64,000 nt of DNA, from NCBI RefSeq assembly GCF_024397895.1, contig NZ_CP073346.1:2976001-3040000 (forward strand). The letters are read 5' to 3'. The notes under the pieces are model-generated. The model was not told where the DNA came from, did not search any database, and saw only the letters and a program-made list of their open reading frames with translations. The translations under genes and the position numbers were made by a program. Positions 48,280-57,044 of this stretch are shown here, one piece after another. Within the stretch, counting starts at the first letter, position 1. Each line of letters opens with the position of its first letter. Source of the DNA: Pseudomonas benzenivorans (GTDB lineage: Bacteria > Pseudomonadota > Gammaproteobacteria > Pseudomonadales > Pseudomonadaceae).

Positions 48280-49953
48280 ATGTCGAGAGTCAAAGAGCAG
48301 TTCGGTGGCGCCCCTGGCACCACCGTGTTCAAAGAAGAGTTGCTGGCCCAGTCGGGGCTCTTCAAAGGTATGCACAAGGGCATGACCATCGTGTCGGCGG
48401 TGCTGGTACTGGCCTTCGTGCTGTTCTCCGGCTTCAACACCGAGTTGGCCGGCAAGTTGTTCGGCGCCACCCGCAGCTGGATCGAAGGCATCTTCGGCTG
48501 GTACTACCTGGTGGCCATGGTGTTCTTCATCGCGGTCTGTTTCACGCTGGTGTTCACCCGTTTTGGCAGCGTGCGCCTGGGTGACGACAACAGCCGCCCG
48601 GACTTCAGCAATTTCGCCTGGTTCTCCATGCTGTTCTCCGCCGGTATCGGCATCGGCATCCTGTTCTTCGGCGTGGCCGAGCCGATCTTCTACCTGGACA
48701 ACAGCGGCGCCTTCGGCTACCCGAACAACCCCTACGCCGACATGGCCGGCGCCACTGCGGTGGGCCATGAGCGTGCCGTGGACGCCCTGCGGGTGACCTA
48801 CTTCCACTGGGGCTTCCATGGCTGGGCGGTGTACGCCATCGTCGGCCTGTCGCTGGCCTACTTCGCCTACCGCAAGAAGCTGCCGCTGGCCCTGCGCTCG
48901 GCGCTGCATCCCTTCATCGGCGACCGCATCTACGGCCCGATCGGCCACATCGTCGACATGTTCGGCGTGCTGGGCTGCGTCTTCGGCATCGCCACCTCCC
49001 TGGGCCTGGGCGTCAGCCAGATGGCCGTGGGCATGGAGCGTCTGATCGGCGTGGACCCGGGTACCACCACCCAACTGGTGCTGATCGCCCTGATCTCCGT
49101 GGTCTCGATCCTTTCGGCGCTGTCCGGTGTGGGCCGCGGCATCAAGATCCTCTCCGAGTGGAACATCATCATCTCCGCCCTGGTCGTCGCCTTCTTCCTG
49201 TTCGGCGGGCCGACCGCCTGGCTGGTGAGCATGTTCGGTGAGTCGTTCGGCAGCTACCTGATCAACTTCCTGCCGATGGGCCTGTGGTTCCCCGAGGAAG
49301 AAGGCCCGGCAGCCTGGCAGAATGGCTGGACCGTGTTCTACTGGGGCTGGTGGCTGGCGTGGGCTCCGTTCGTGGGCCTGTTCATCGCCCGCATCTCCCG
49401 TGGCCGTACCCTGCGTGAGTTCGTCATTGGCGTGCTCTGCGTACCGACCTTCATCATCTTCATCTGGCTGGGCATCTTCGGTGGTTCGGCGCTGTATCAG
49501 GAGCTGAACGCCGCAGGCGGCGCCGGCACCGGCGAGCTGGTCAAGCTGGTCACCGAGTGGAATCTGCCGGCCGCGCTGTTCACCGCCGCCGACGGCATCG
49601 CCGGCTCCGGCGTGATGGGCTGGATCCTGTCGGCCATGCTGGTGTTCCTGCTGCTCAGCTGGTTCGTCACCTCCTCCGACTCCGGCACCCTGGTGCTGAC
49701 CACCATCCTGTCCCTGGGTAACGAGGAGCCGCCGAAGATCTTCCGCATCTTCTGGGGCGTGGTGATCGGCTTCGTCGCCGCGGTACTGCTGGTCGCCGGT
49801 GGCCTCAGTGCGCTGCAGACGGCCAACATCGCCGCCGCCCTGCCGCTCAGCGTGGTCATCCTGCTGATGACCCTGGGTGTGCTCAAGTCGCTGATCATGG
49901 ACTCGAGCGAAGTGTCCGAGACGCCAAGCTCGGTGCAGGCGGACAACGCCTAA
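48280..49953 (+). CDS. BCCT-family quaternary ammonium/sulfonium transporter, copy 1
   Basis: Sodium- or proton-coupled carrier of 557 residues with twelve predicted transmembrane helices. Diagnostic segments: MLFSAGIGIGILFFGVAEP, TYFHWGFHGWAVYAIVG, SLGLGVSQMAVG and the BCCT signature GWTVFYWGWWLAWAPFVG. Substrates of the family include betaine, choline, carnitine and DMSP. A longer in-frame start at 48247 exists, but GGGAG nine bases before 48280 and identity with the paralog (MSRVKEQFGGAPG) fix the start. The short N- and C-termini suggest no osmosensing tail. The position beside dddD- and carnitine genes allows DMSP, betaine or carnitine. Confidence 0.92.
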   Translation: MSRVKEQFGGAPGTTVFKEELLAQSGLFKGMHKGMTIVSAVLVLAFVLFSGFNTELAGKLFGATRSWIEGIFGWYYLVAMVFFIAVCFTLVFTRFGSVRLGDDNSRPDFSNFAWFSMLFSAGIGIGILFFGVAEPIFYLDNSGAFGYPNNPYADMAGATAVGHERAVDALRVTYFHWGFHGWAVYAIVGLSLAYFAYRKKLPLALRSALHPFIGDRIYGPIGHIVDMFGVLGCVFGIATSLGLGVSQMAVGMERLIGVDPGTTTQLVLIALISVVSILSALSGVGRGIKILSEWNIIISALVVAFFLFGGPTAWLVSMFGESFGSYLINFLPMGLWFPEEEGPAAWQNGWTVFYWGWWLAWAPFVGLFIARISRGRTLREFVIGVLCVPTFIIFIWLGIFGGSALYQELNAAGGAGTGELVKLVTEWNLPAALFTAADGIAGSGVMGWILSAMLVFLLLSWFVTSSDSGTLVLTTILSLGNEEPPKIFRIFWGVVIGFVAAVLLVAGGLSALQTANIAAALPLSVVILLMTLGVLKSLIMDSSEVSETPSSVQADNA

Positions 49954-49979
49954 GCGCTGCGGGCTGTACGCTGTATGAC

Positions 49980-50003
49980 AAGGGCTGCCTCAGGGCGGCC
50001 CTT
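49980..50003. terminator. Terminator after BCCT copy 1
   Basis: AAGGGCTGCC-TCAG-GGCGGCCCTT, a 10-bp stem with one mismatch, followed by GTCGTTT. The 3' arm and loop are the same as in the terminator of the second copy. Confidence 0.7.
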
Positions 50004-50705
50004 GTCGTTTCGGCACTTCCCCTGTTTCTCGCGCGAGCTGCTCAGGGCCACCCGCAGCCGGTCTATCTCCTCCCCTCGTTGGCCGGAACAACCTCGGCGT
50101 ACCGTCCAGGGACAGCGCCTAAAACGGCGCTTAAAGCCCGGCAGGCCGTTGCACCTCGGCTGGGCATGCAGCTGTGGTGCACCGATAGCCGCCACAGCCT
50201 GAAGTCGGGCACCGCAGTGGTGCGCGGTACTGCAAGCACGGCTATTTCGATGGCGGCGAGGCGCTGTCGTGCGTTGAAGTTTTGCTGTTCCTGTTGCGCT
50301 GTCCGAGGTTCTGATGACGACTTCTTTTGTGCATAGAGCTTTCGGCATCCTGTGTTTCAGGGAAACCGCGTACAGACCAAGCAGGATCAGGGGTCGATTT
50401 TATTCTGTGCGGCGGTTTTCTAACCTCTCAACGTGCCTGTCTTGTTCTTTCTCCAGCGAAACTTCGTCTGGCCCAAAAGTTGCTAAAACCCTAAGCCTTT
50501 CAGGCGTTTATCGCACGATAAACAGCCGCGCGATGCCCGTGGATAATGGCTTGTTGCCGCAGATATTGAATGACTTGTGCGGCAACAGGCCTGAGGCCAG
50601 GAGGTTGCACCGTGGCATGAAAGGTTGCTTCGTTTCGCGCAAGCAACCGCGGCATGAATGGCAATTACCGCAACTAGCTACGGCCCCTCCTGGGAGAGTG
50701 AGTCA
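50004..50705. other. Noncoding, structured leader of the second BCCT gene
   Basis: About 700 bp without a supportable gene. It includes the conserved element at 50501 and two clear stem-loops close to the start: TGTTGCCGCA/TGCGGCAACA (50552-50587) and GGTTGCTT/AAGCAACC (50623-50648). A long structured 5' leader may regulate translation. Local base composition (50300-50520) is lower in GC than the coding DNA. Confidence 0.5.
50501..50527 (+). promoter_or_regulatory. 27-bp element shared by both BCCT promoters, copy 2
   Basis: It begins CAGGCGTTTATCGCACG and ends TAAACAGCC, 205 bp before the start of the second BCCT gene. The surrounding sequence is otherwise unlike the leader of copy 1, so this element seems selectively preserved. 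Confidence 0.5.
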
Positions 50706-52379
50706 ATGTCGAGAGTCAAAGAGCAGTTCGGTGGCGCCCCTGGCACTACCGTGTTCAAAGAGGAGTTGCTGAGTCAATCAGGGCTCTTCAAAGGCATGCA
50801 CAAGGGCATGACCATCGCTTCGGCGGCCATGATACTGGCCTTCGTGTTGTTTGCTGGAACCACGTCCGAGCTGGCCGGCTCGCTGTTCGGCGCCATGCGC
50901 AGCTGGATTGAAAGTGTCTTCGGCTGGTACTACCTGGTGGTGATGGGGTTCTTCATCGCAGTCTGCGTCGTGCTGGTGTTCACCCGCTACGGCAGCGTGC
51001 GCCTGGGTGACGACGACAGTCGGCCGGACTTCAGCAACCTGGCCTGGTTCGCCATGCTGTTTTCCGCCGGAATCGGCATCGGCATCCTGTTCTTCGGCGT
51101 GGCCGAGCCGATCTTCTACCTGGATAACAGCGGCGCCTTCGGCTATCCGAACAACCCCTACGCCGACATGGCCGGGGCCTCCGCCGTGGGCCATGCCCGG
51201 GCGGTGGAAGCGCTGCGGGTCACCTACTTCCACTGGGGCTTCCACGGCTGGGCGGGGTACGCCATCGTCGGCCTGTCGCTGGCCTATTTCGCCTACCGCA
51301 AAAAGCTGCCGCTGGCCCTGCGCTCGGCGCTGCATCCGTTCATCGGCGACCGCATCTATGGCCCGATCGGCCACATCGTCGACATGATCGGCGTGCTGGG
51401 CTGCGTCTTCGGTGTCGCCACCTCCCTGGGCCTGGGCGTCAACCAGATGGCTGTGGGGCTGGAACGCCTGGTCGGCGTCGATCCGGGTACCACTACCCAA
51501 CTGGTGCTGATCGGCCTGATCTCCATCGTCTCGATCCTGTCGGCGCTTTCCGGCGTGGGGCGTGGCATCAAGATCATCTCCGAGTGGAACATCATCATCT
51601 CCGCCTTGGTCGTGGCCTTCTTCCTCTTCGGCGGGCCGACCGCCTGGCTGCTGAGCATGTTCGGCGAGTCGCTGGGGAGCTACCTGGTCAACTTCCTGCC
51701 GATGGGCCTGTGGTTCCCCGAGGAAGAGGGCCCCGCGGCCTGGCAGAACGGCTGGACCGTGTTCTACTGGGGCTGGTGGCTGTCGTGGGCGCCGTTCGTG
51801 GGTCTGTTCATCGCCCGTATCTCCCGCGGCCGTACCCTGCGTGAGTTCGTCATCGGCGTGCTCTGCGTGCCGACCTTCATCATCTTCGTCTGGATGGGCA
51901 TCTTCGGCGGCTCGGCGCTGTATCAGGAGCTGAACGCCGCCGGCGGAGCCGGCACCGGGGAACTGGTCAGGCTGGTCACCGAGTGGAACCTGCCGGCCGC
52001 GCTGTTCACCGCCGCCGACGGCGTCGCCGGTACCGGCGTGGTGGGCTGGTTGCTCTCGGCCATGCTGGTGTTCCTGCTGCTCAGCTGGTTCGTCACCTCG
52101 TCCGACTCCGGCACCCTCGTGCTGACCACCATCCTGTCCCTGGGTAACGAGGAACCGCCGAAGCTGTTCCGCATTTTCTGGGGCAGCGTGATCGGTAGCG
52201 TCGCCGCAGTTCTGCTGGTTGCCGGTGGCCTCAACGCGCTGCAGACGGTCAATATCGCCGCCGCGCTGCCGGTCAGTGTGGTGATCCTGCTGATGACCCT
52301 GGGTGTGCTCAAATCGCTGATCATGGACTCGAGCGAAGTCAGCGAATCCCCGGCGCTGCCTCAGTTGGATAACGGCTAA
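50706..52379 (+). CDS. BCCT-family quaternary ammonium/sulfonium transporter, copy 2
   Basis: Paralog of the preceding carrier with the same 557-residue length and same motifs (GIGIGILFFGVAEP, GWTVFYWGWWLSWAPFVG). Differences are scattered and mostly conservative: AGTTSELAGSLFGAM versus SGFNTELAGKLFGAT near residue 45, and LDNG versus ADNA at the end. GGGAGAG lies about eight bases before the ATG. It is monocistronic between its own leader and terminator. It is next to the LysR-DddD-like pair, so it is the better candidate for the DMSP carrier, by analogy with DddT in other bacteria. Confidence 0.92.
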   Translation: MSRVKEQFGGAPGTTVFKEELLSQSGLFKGMHKGMTIASAAMILAFVLFAGTTSELAGSLFGAMRSWIESVFGWYYLVVMGFFIAVCVVLVFTRYGSVRLGDDDSRPDFSNLAWFAMLFSAGIGIGILFFGVAEPIFYLDNSGAFGYPNNPYADMAGASAVGHARAVEALRVTYFHWGFHGWAGYAIVGLSLAYFAYRKKLPLALRSALHPFIGDRIYGPIGHIVDMIGVLGCVFGVATSLGLGVNQMAVGLERLVGVDPGTTTQLVLIGLISIVSILSALSGVGRGIKIISEWNIIISALVVAFFLFGGPTAWLLSMFGESLGSYLVNFLPMGLWFPEEEGPAAWQNGWTVFYWGWWLSWAPFVGLFIARISRGRTLREFVIGVLCVPTFIIFVWMGIFGGSALYQELNAAGGAGTGELVRLVTEWNLPAALFTAADGVAGTGVVGWLLSAMLVFLLLSWFVTSSDSGTLVLTTILSLGNEEPPKLFRIFWGSVIGSVAAVLLVAGGLNALQTVNIAAALPVSVVILLMTLGVLKSLIMDSSEVSESPALPQLDNG

Positions 52380-52412
52380 GCGCGGGCTAGTTGACTGATC
52401 GTTCCGCCGCAG

Positions 52413-52432
52413 GGGCCGCCTCAGGGCGGCCC
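52413..52432. terminator. Terminator shared by BCCT copy 2 and the LysR gene
   Basis: GGGCCGCC-TCAG-GGCGGCCC, a perfect 8-bp stem followed by TTGTCCTTT, 33 bp past the transporter stop and 8 bp from the convergent LysR stop. It is likely to serve both. Confidence 0.75.
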
Positions 52433-52440
52433 TTGTCCTT

Positions 52441-53304
52441 TCAGTGCGGCGGATGGGCGGAGTCGATGACCTCGGCCAGGGTGTCGAGGGCCAGTTGCAG
52501 CAGGGCGGCGTCCAGGGCATCGCGGGCGTAGGTCACGAAGATCGGGCGCTTGAACTCCGGTGCGTCCTCCACCCGGGTCAGGGTTCCGCTTTTCAGCAGG
52601 GCGCTCACCTGACGCTCCGGCAGATAGGCGGCGCCGCCGTTTTCCAGTAGCCAGGGCAGGCCGGGCCCGGCGAAGCCGCAGCTCAGCCGGCCGCTCTGCA
52701 GCTGCGGCAGGCGCTCGGAATGGGCGGCGTTGTAACCCCAGCCCCAGTCGATGTACAGGTAGTTGTCCGCAGACACCTGGGCCAGCGCCGTGGCGCCGTT
52801 GGCGACCATCAGCAGGCGGTCCTCGCCGGCCTGCTCGACCACCAGGCCGGCGGTGGTGTCGGCGACGAAGATCAGGCCGATATCCACCGCCCCGGCCGAC
52901 ACCTGGCGGACGATCTCGCTGGAGTAGTCCGCCTCCAGATGGAGGATCAGCCCGGGGTCCTGGCGGTTCAGCGCGCTGCCCCACTTGAACAGCAGGTCCG
53001 TGGCCAGGCTCGGGTGGGCGCCGAGACGCAGCCAGCGGGCATTGCCTTCGCGCGGCACCAGTTCGCGCTTGGCCCGTTGCCAGCGCTGCTGCAGGGCCAT
53101 CGCGTGCTGATAGAACTGGCGCCCGGCGGGGGTCAGGTCCATGCCTTCGTTGCTGCGCCGGAACAGTTGCTGGTTCAGCTGCTCCTCGAGCTGCTTGATG
53201 CGCGCGCTGACCGCCGACTTGGTCAGGCACAGCTGCTCGGCGCACAGGCTCAAGCGCTTGAGGTCGGCCAGGGTGAGGAAGGTCTTGATTGCTTGCAGGT
53301 CCAT
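52441..53304 (-). CDS. LysR-family transcriptional regulator (DddR-like by context)
   Basis: LysR regulator of 287 residues. The winged helix-turn-helix is at the N-terminus (LQAIKTFLTLADLKRLSLCAEQLCLTKSAVSARIKQLEEQL) and the effector domain follows (LRLGAHPSLATDLLF, DIGLIFVADTTAGL). It diverges from the DddD-like gene across 159 bp, the usual layout for LysR regulators and targets; DMSP gene clusters of other bacteria often carry a LysR gene (dddR). The near-palindrome TATCCGATA at about 53389 is a possible binding half-site. The inducer is unknown. Confidence 0.88.
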   Translation of the reverse strand: MDLQAIKTFLTLADLKRLSLCAEQLCLTKSAVSARIKQLEEQLNQQLFRRSNEGMDLTPAGRQFYQHAMALQQRWQRAKRELVPREGNARWLRLGAHPSLATDLLFKWGSALNRQDPGLILHLEADYSSEIVRQVSAGAVDIGLIFVADTTAGLVVEQAGEDRLLMVANGATALAQVSADNYLYIDWGWGYNAAHSERLPQLQSGRLSCGFAGPGLPWLLENGGAAYLPERQVSALLKSGTLTRVEDAPEFKRPIFVTYARDALDAALLQLALDTLAEVIDSAHPPH

Positions 53305-53463
53305 CGCGGTCCCCGGCGTTGATTAGCAGAGGGCCGTGACTGGGGCGCGGGTGCCCCGTACAAAAAAATCGAACGGCCAGTGCGAAACTATCCGATATGC
53401 GCCGGGGCGGCAATTTCCTAGGCTCGCTGCTGATTCCATTTCGATCCCAAGGCGGCAGGTACC

Positions 53464-55989
53464 ATGCAAACCAACAGACAGCGTCCATTGAGCGGATACC
53501 GGGTAGTCGATTTCGGCCAGTACATTGCCGGCCCGGCGGTGGCGATGATGCTGGCCGACCAGGGTGCCGCAGTGATCCATATCGACCCGCCCCAGGGGCC
53601 GCGCTGGGACAACCCCGCCGACGCCATCCTCAACCGCGGCAAGCAGCGCATCAGCCTCGATCTGCACAGTGAGGCGGACCTGCAGCTGGCGATCGACCTG
53701 GTCCGGCATGCCGACGTGCTGGTGGAGAACTTCCGCCCCGGTGTGATGGAGCGCCTGGGCCTGGGCGCCGAGGCGATGCGCGCGCTGAACCCGGCGCTGG
53801 TCTACCTGTCCCTGCCGGGCTTCTCCGAGAAGGATGAGGACTATGCGCACCTGCCGGCCTGGGAAGGCATCATCGCCGCGGCGGTGGGGCAGTTCACCGA
53901 CATGGGCCTGAGCCGGGTGCTGATGGGCATCACCCCGTCGTTTTCGCCCTTGCCCCTGGCCTCGGCCTACGCCTCGGTGCTGGGCGCCACCTCGGTGACC
54001 CTGGCGCTTTTCGCGCGGGTCAAGAGCGGGCAGGGCGAGCGCATCGAGGTGCCCATCGCCGCGGCGCTGATGGAGGGCCTGGCCTACAACTCCATGCACA
54101 TCGAGGGGCTGTCGGAGCGCTACAAGTCGCTGCGCGAGCGCGAGATCGAGCGCCGGCGCACCAACGGCCTGCCGCTGAATCTGCAGTATGCCGACCTGCA
54201 GGAGTTTCTCGATCCCTTCTATCGCACCTACGTCTGCCAGGACGGCCGGCCCTTCTATGCGGTCAACTGCTCCCATACCCGCCACCCCATCGCCTGCCTG
54301 AAGGTGCTGGGCCTGTGGGACGAGCTCGCTGGTCTGGGGATTCCGACCCACAGTCCCTACCTGGACGTGGCGGACTGGCCCGAGGGCGCCGAGTGCACCC
54401 TGCTGTCCTACCCGCTGTCGCGGGCGTGGGCGGACCTGGTTTCCGAGAAGATGAAGGCGGCGTTCCTGAGCAAGCCGGCCTACGAATGGCAGCGCCTGTT
54501 CGGCGAGGCCGGGGTGCCGGGCTGTGCTCACCAGCTGAGCGCTGAGTGGCTGGCCAGCGAGCACGCCTTGCAGTCGAGCAGCGTGCTCGAGGTTGACGAC
54601 CCGCGTTATGGCCTCATGCGCCAGCTGGGCAACATCTGCTGGCTGCAGGGTGACGACGCGGTGGTCGACAAGCAGCCGGCCCAGGTGCCGCATCAGGATC
54701 GCACGACGGTGCTGCAGCTGTTGGAGAGCTGGCGCGATCGCCCGGCCTGCCTGCCGCAGATCGACCCCGAAGCCCCGGCCAAGGGCTGGCTGGACGGCGT
54801 CAGGATACTCGACCTGACCAATGTCATCGCCGGACCCACCATCGCCTGCACCCTGGCCCGCTTCGGCGCCGAGGTGATCAGCATCGACCCGCCGCAGCCG
54901 GCACTGGACCCCTGGAACACCACGGTGTTCGGCATGCAGGCCAACCAGGGCAAGCGCAGTGTGCTGCTCGACCTGAAGAGTGCCCAGGGCCAGGCATTGC
55001 TGGACAAGCTGCTGCCGCAGGTGGATGTGATCACCATCAATGCCAGCGATGCCCAGTTGGATCGCCTGGGACTGTCCGCCGAGCGCCTGCAGCGCCTCAA
55101 CCCCGAGCTGATCCTCTGTCAGTTCGACGCCTTCGGTGGGCCCACGGCGGGGCCGCGCAGCAACTACCCGGGCTACGACGACCTGGTGCAGGCGACCACC
55201 GGCATCATGGCGCGCTTCGGCGGCGGCCTGGAGACCCCGGAGGAACATGCCCATTTCGGCACCATCGACGTGCTGGGCGGCTATTGCGCCGCCCAGGCCA
55301 TCGGCGTCGCGCTCGTCAGGCGCGCCCATGGCCACGGTGGCGCAGTGGCGCGCAGCTCGCTGGTGGCGGCGGGGCAACTGATTCAGGTGCCGTTCATGTA
55401 CGACTACGCCGGACGGGGGGCCTTCGATGAACCGAGCGGCCGCGAGGTGAAGGGCGCCCACGCCTTCTACCGCTGCTACCAGGCGCTGGACGGCTGGCTG
55501 TTCCTGGCGCTGGATCGCCAGCGTCAGATGGCCGACCTGGGGCGCGTGTTGCAGCTGCCCGAGCTGGAAAGCGCCGACGACAAGGCGGCCGAGCAGTGCC
55601 TCGAGACGCTGTTCAGGAGCCAGACGATGGGCCATTGGCAGACCCTGCTGGCGCCGGTGGATATCGGTTGTCAGCCCCTGGGGCGCATGAGCCAGTTGCG
55701 CGAGTCGTCGTTGATGAACGAGGCCACCGGCATCGATCTGAATGGGCCGAAGACCGTGGCCTTTATCGAATACCCCGATCATCCCTGTGGCCACCGGGTG
55801 GAGCTGATCGCGCCCAACTCGATTCGCCTGCAACGGGCGTCGGTACGGTTGCCCGGCAAGATGGTGAAATACGGCCACGATACCCGCGCCGTGCTGGGGC
55901 AGCTGGGCTGCACGCCGAATCAGATCGAGCAGATGATCGAACAGGGTGTGGCCGCGCACCAGTGGGCGGAGCGCTACCTGCCGAGCTGA
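53464..55989 (+). CDS. dddD: Double-domain class III CoA-transferase, probable DMSP lyase DddD
   Basis: Cytosolic protein of 841 residues made of two CaiB/BaiF-type domains. Domain 1 starts GYRVVDFGQYIAGPAVAMMLADQ; domain 2, from about residue 440, starts GVRILDLTNVIAGPTIACTLARF. DddD enzymes have this rare fused layout and length; they cleave DMSP to dimethyl sulfide and 3-hydroxypropionyl-CoA. The nucleophilic Asp of the family is Ser167 in domain 1 (PLASAYASVLG) but is kept as Asp602 in domain 2 (GTIDVLGGYCAA), as I recall for characterised DddD. A divergent LysR gene and BCCT carriers complete a ddd-like locus. The alternative is a carnitine or betaine CoA-transferase. dddB and dddC are not in the window. 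Confidence 0.82.
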   Translation: MQTNRQRPLSGYRVVDFGQYIAGPAVAMMLADQGAAVIHIDPPQGPRWDNPADAILNRGKQRISLDLHSEADLQLAIDLVRHADVLVENFRPGVMERLGLGAEAMRALNPALVYLSLPGFSEKDEDYAHLPAWEGIIAAAVGQFTDMGLSRVLMGITPSFSPLPLASAYASVLGATSVTLALFARVKSGQGERIEVPIAAALMEGLAYNSMHIEGLSERYKSLREREIERRRTNGLPLNLQYADLQEFLDPFYRTYVCQDGRPFYAVNCSHTRHPIACLKVLGLWDELAGLGIPTHSPYLDVADWPEGAECTLLSYPLSRAWADLVSEKMKAAFLSKPAYEWQRLFGEAGVPGCAHQLSAEWLASEHALQSSSVLEVDDPRYGLMRQLGNICWLQGDDAVVDKQPAQVPHQDRTTVLQLLESWRDRPACLPQIDPEAPAKGWLDGVRILDLTNVIAGPTIACTLARFGAEVISIDPPQPALDPWNTTVFGMQANQGKRSVLLDLKSAQGQALLDKLLPQVDVITINASDAQLDRLGLSAERLQRLNPELILCQFDAFGGPTAGPRSNYPGYDDLVQATTGIMARFGGGLETPEEHAHFGTIDVLGGYCAAQAIGVALVRRAHGHGGAVARSSLVAAGQLIQVPFMYDYAGRGAFDEPSGREVKGAHAFYRCYQALDGWLFLALDRQRQMADLGRVLQLPELESADDKAAEQCLETLFRSQTMGHWQTLLAPVDIGCQPLGRMSQLRESSLMNEATGIDLNGPKTVAFIEYPDHPCGHRVELIAPNSIRLQRASVRLPGKMVKYGHDTRAVLGQLGCTPNQIEQMIEQGVAAHQWAERYLPS

Positions 55990-56122
55990 TCGCGCCGCGG
56001 CGTGTGGCCAGGTCGAGGTCTCATTGCGCGCAGCACTTCGGTGCCTGCGGGCAATGGGCCTGCTGACGGGGTCGGGGAGGGGAAGTGCGCTGCGCTGTGG
56101 CAGAGGGGCATGCACAAAGCAC

Positions 56123-56146
56123 GAAGGGGAGCCTAGGCTCCCCTTC
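56123..56146. terminator. Palindromic terminator after the DddD-like gene
   Basis: GAAGGGGAGCCT and its complement form a perfect 12-bp, loop-free palindrome, 133 bp past the stop. There is no strong T-run. It is the probable 3' end. Confidence 0.55.
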
Positions 56147-56816
56147 AAACTATTGCGGTGTGCTTTGTTTTTCTTGTTGAACGGTTGTTGTTCTTGTTCT
56201 CGTTCCAAGCCGTCTTGTCCGATCCCATAGGGGGGATCAAGGGCAAACGTATTTTTTTGGATGCTGGCAGCGTCTTGTCACCAGGTGATCCGACCCGAGC
56301 GGCGGGCTACCTTGAGGTAGTTTTATTCTTATCGCCTAGGTCGCGGGGCTGACCCCGAAACGCACACCCTTTCCAAAAAAATCTGTTTGCGACTCTTCTG
56401 TCCTGTTGTTTTTGTTGTCGCAGAGCCGAGACGTTTTTCTTTTTGCTTTATTGTTTTTGTGCGACTAGAGAAAGCATTTGCCGTGCCAGTATTTTTTTAT
56501 CGTTATAAAACAGTAACTTGATGATTTGCTGCGGCGCGATGGGCAAAGTCCTGGGCTCGATTTTGTGGTGCTACTACCCGGTTCTGTTACCCAGGCAGGC
56601 CTGGGGTAACACATGGACGGACGAGATTGTTCGCCTGCCTGCAGCCAGAGCGGTCGGCTCGGGGGCTAGCAGAGCATGGAGAAAACGGAACCATTACCAT
56701 TCGTCGCGAGCTGGTTAAATTTTGTTCAATTCGTGGGCTTTATCCGCATAATGCGCGGCAAGTGAGCGCGGCGACCCGCTGATTTCACTATTACCCAACG
56801 CAGGAGAATTCCCCGC
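56147..56816. other. AT-richer noncoding region
   Basis: About 670 bp with no credible ORF and visibly lower GC than the rest of the window. T-rich runs occur at 56160-56220 and 56395-56460 (TTGTTTTTGTTG, GTTTTTCTTTTTGC). It may contain promoters, an sRNA or remnants of transferred DNA. It separates the ddd-like block from a small ORF and a membrane protein gene. Confidence 0.5.
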
Positions 56817-56942
56817 ATGCGTCAGCCATGTGCCGAGAGTTTTTGCTTCGAAAGCGGTAAGCGAATGCGCCCGCATTCATCCGTCGGTCCAGCCGTCCGG
56901 TCTGCCGATCCCCTCTTCCATGGCGCGGCCGCCGCTCGGTAG
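56817..56942 (+). CDS. Putative 41-residue ORF upstream of a membrane protein gene
   Basis: An ATG preceded by CAGGAG at a spacing of about ten bases opens a 41-codon frame. It begins MRQPCAESFCFESGKRM and ends FHGAAAAR. It lies 102 bp before the membrane protein gene on the same strand, in the place of a leader peptide. A GAATGCG-CC-CGCATTC hairpin lies inside it. No homolog is known to me; it could be a leader peptide, a short regulatory ORF or noncoding. Confidence 0.35.
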   Translation: MRQPCAESFCFESGKRMRPHSSVGPAVRSADPLFHGAAAAR

Positions 56943-57044
56943 CTGCCTCGTCGCCCCTCGTTCATTGAGCTAACCCGCTCGAATCCACCAGCTTGTGCTG
57001 GGGCTTCGCTTCGACTCTATTTCTCAAATGAGGCATCTGCATCT

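Noticed and set aside
53323..56208. Minus-strand ORF of 961 codons across the DddD-like gene
   Set aside because: No protein family features. The plus-strand frame shows clear CoA-transferase motifs in both halves.
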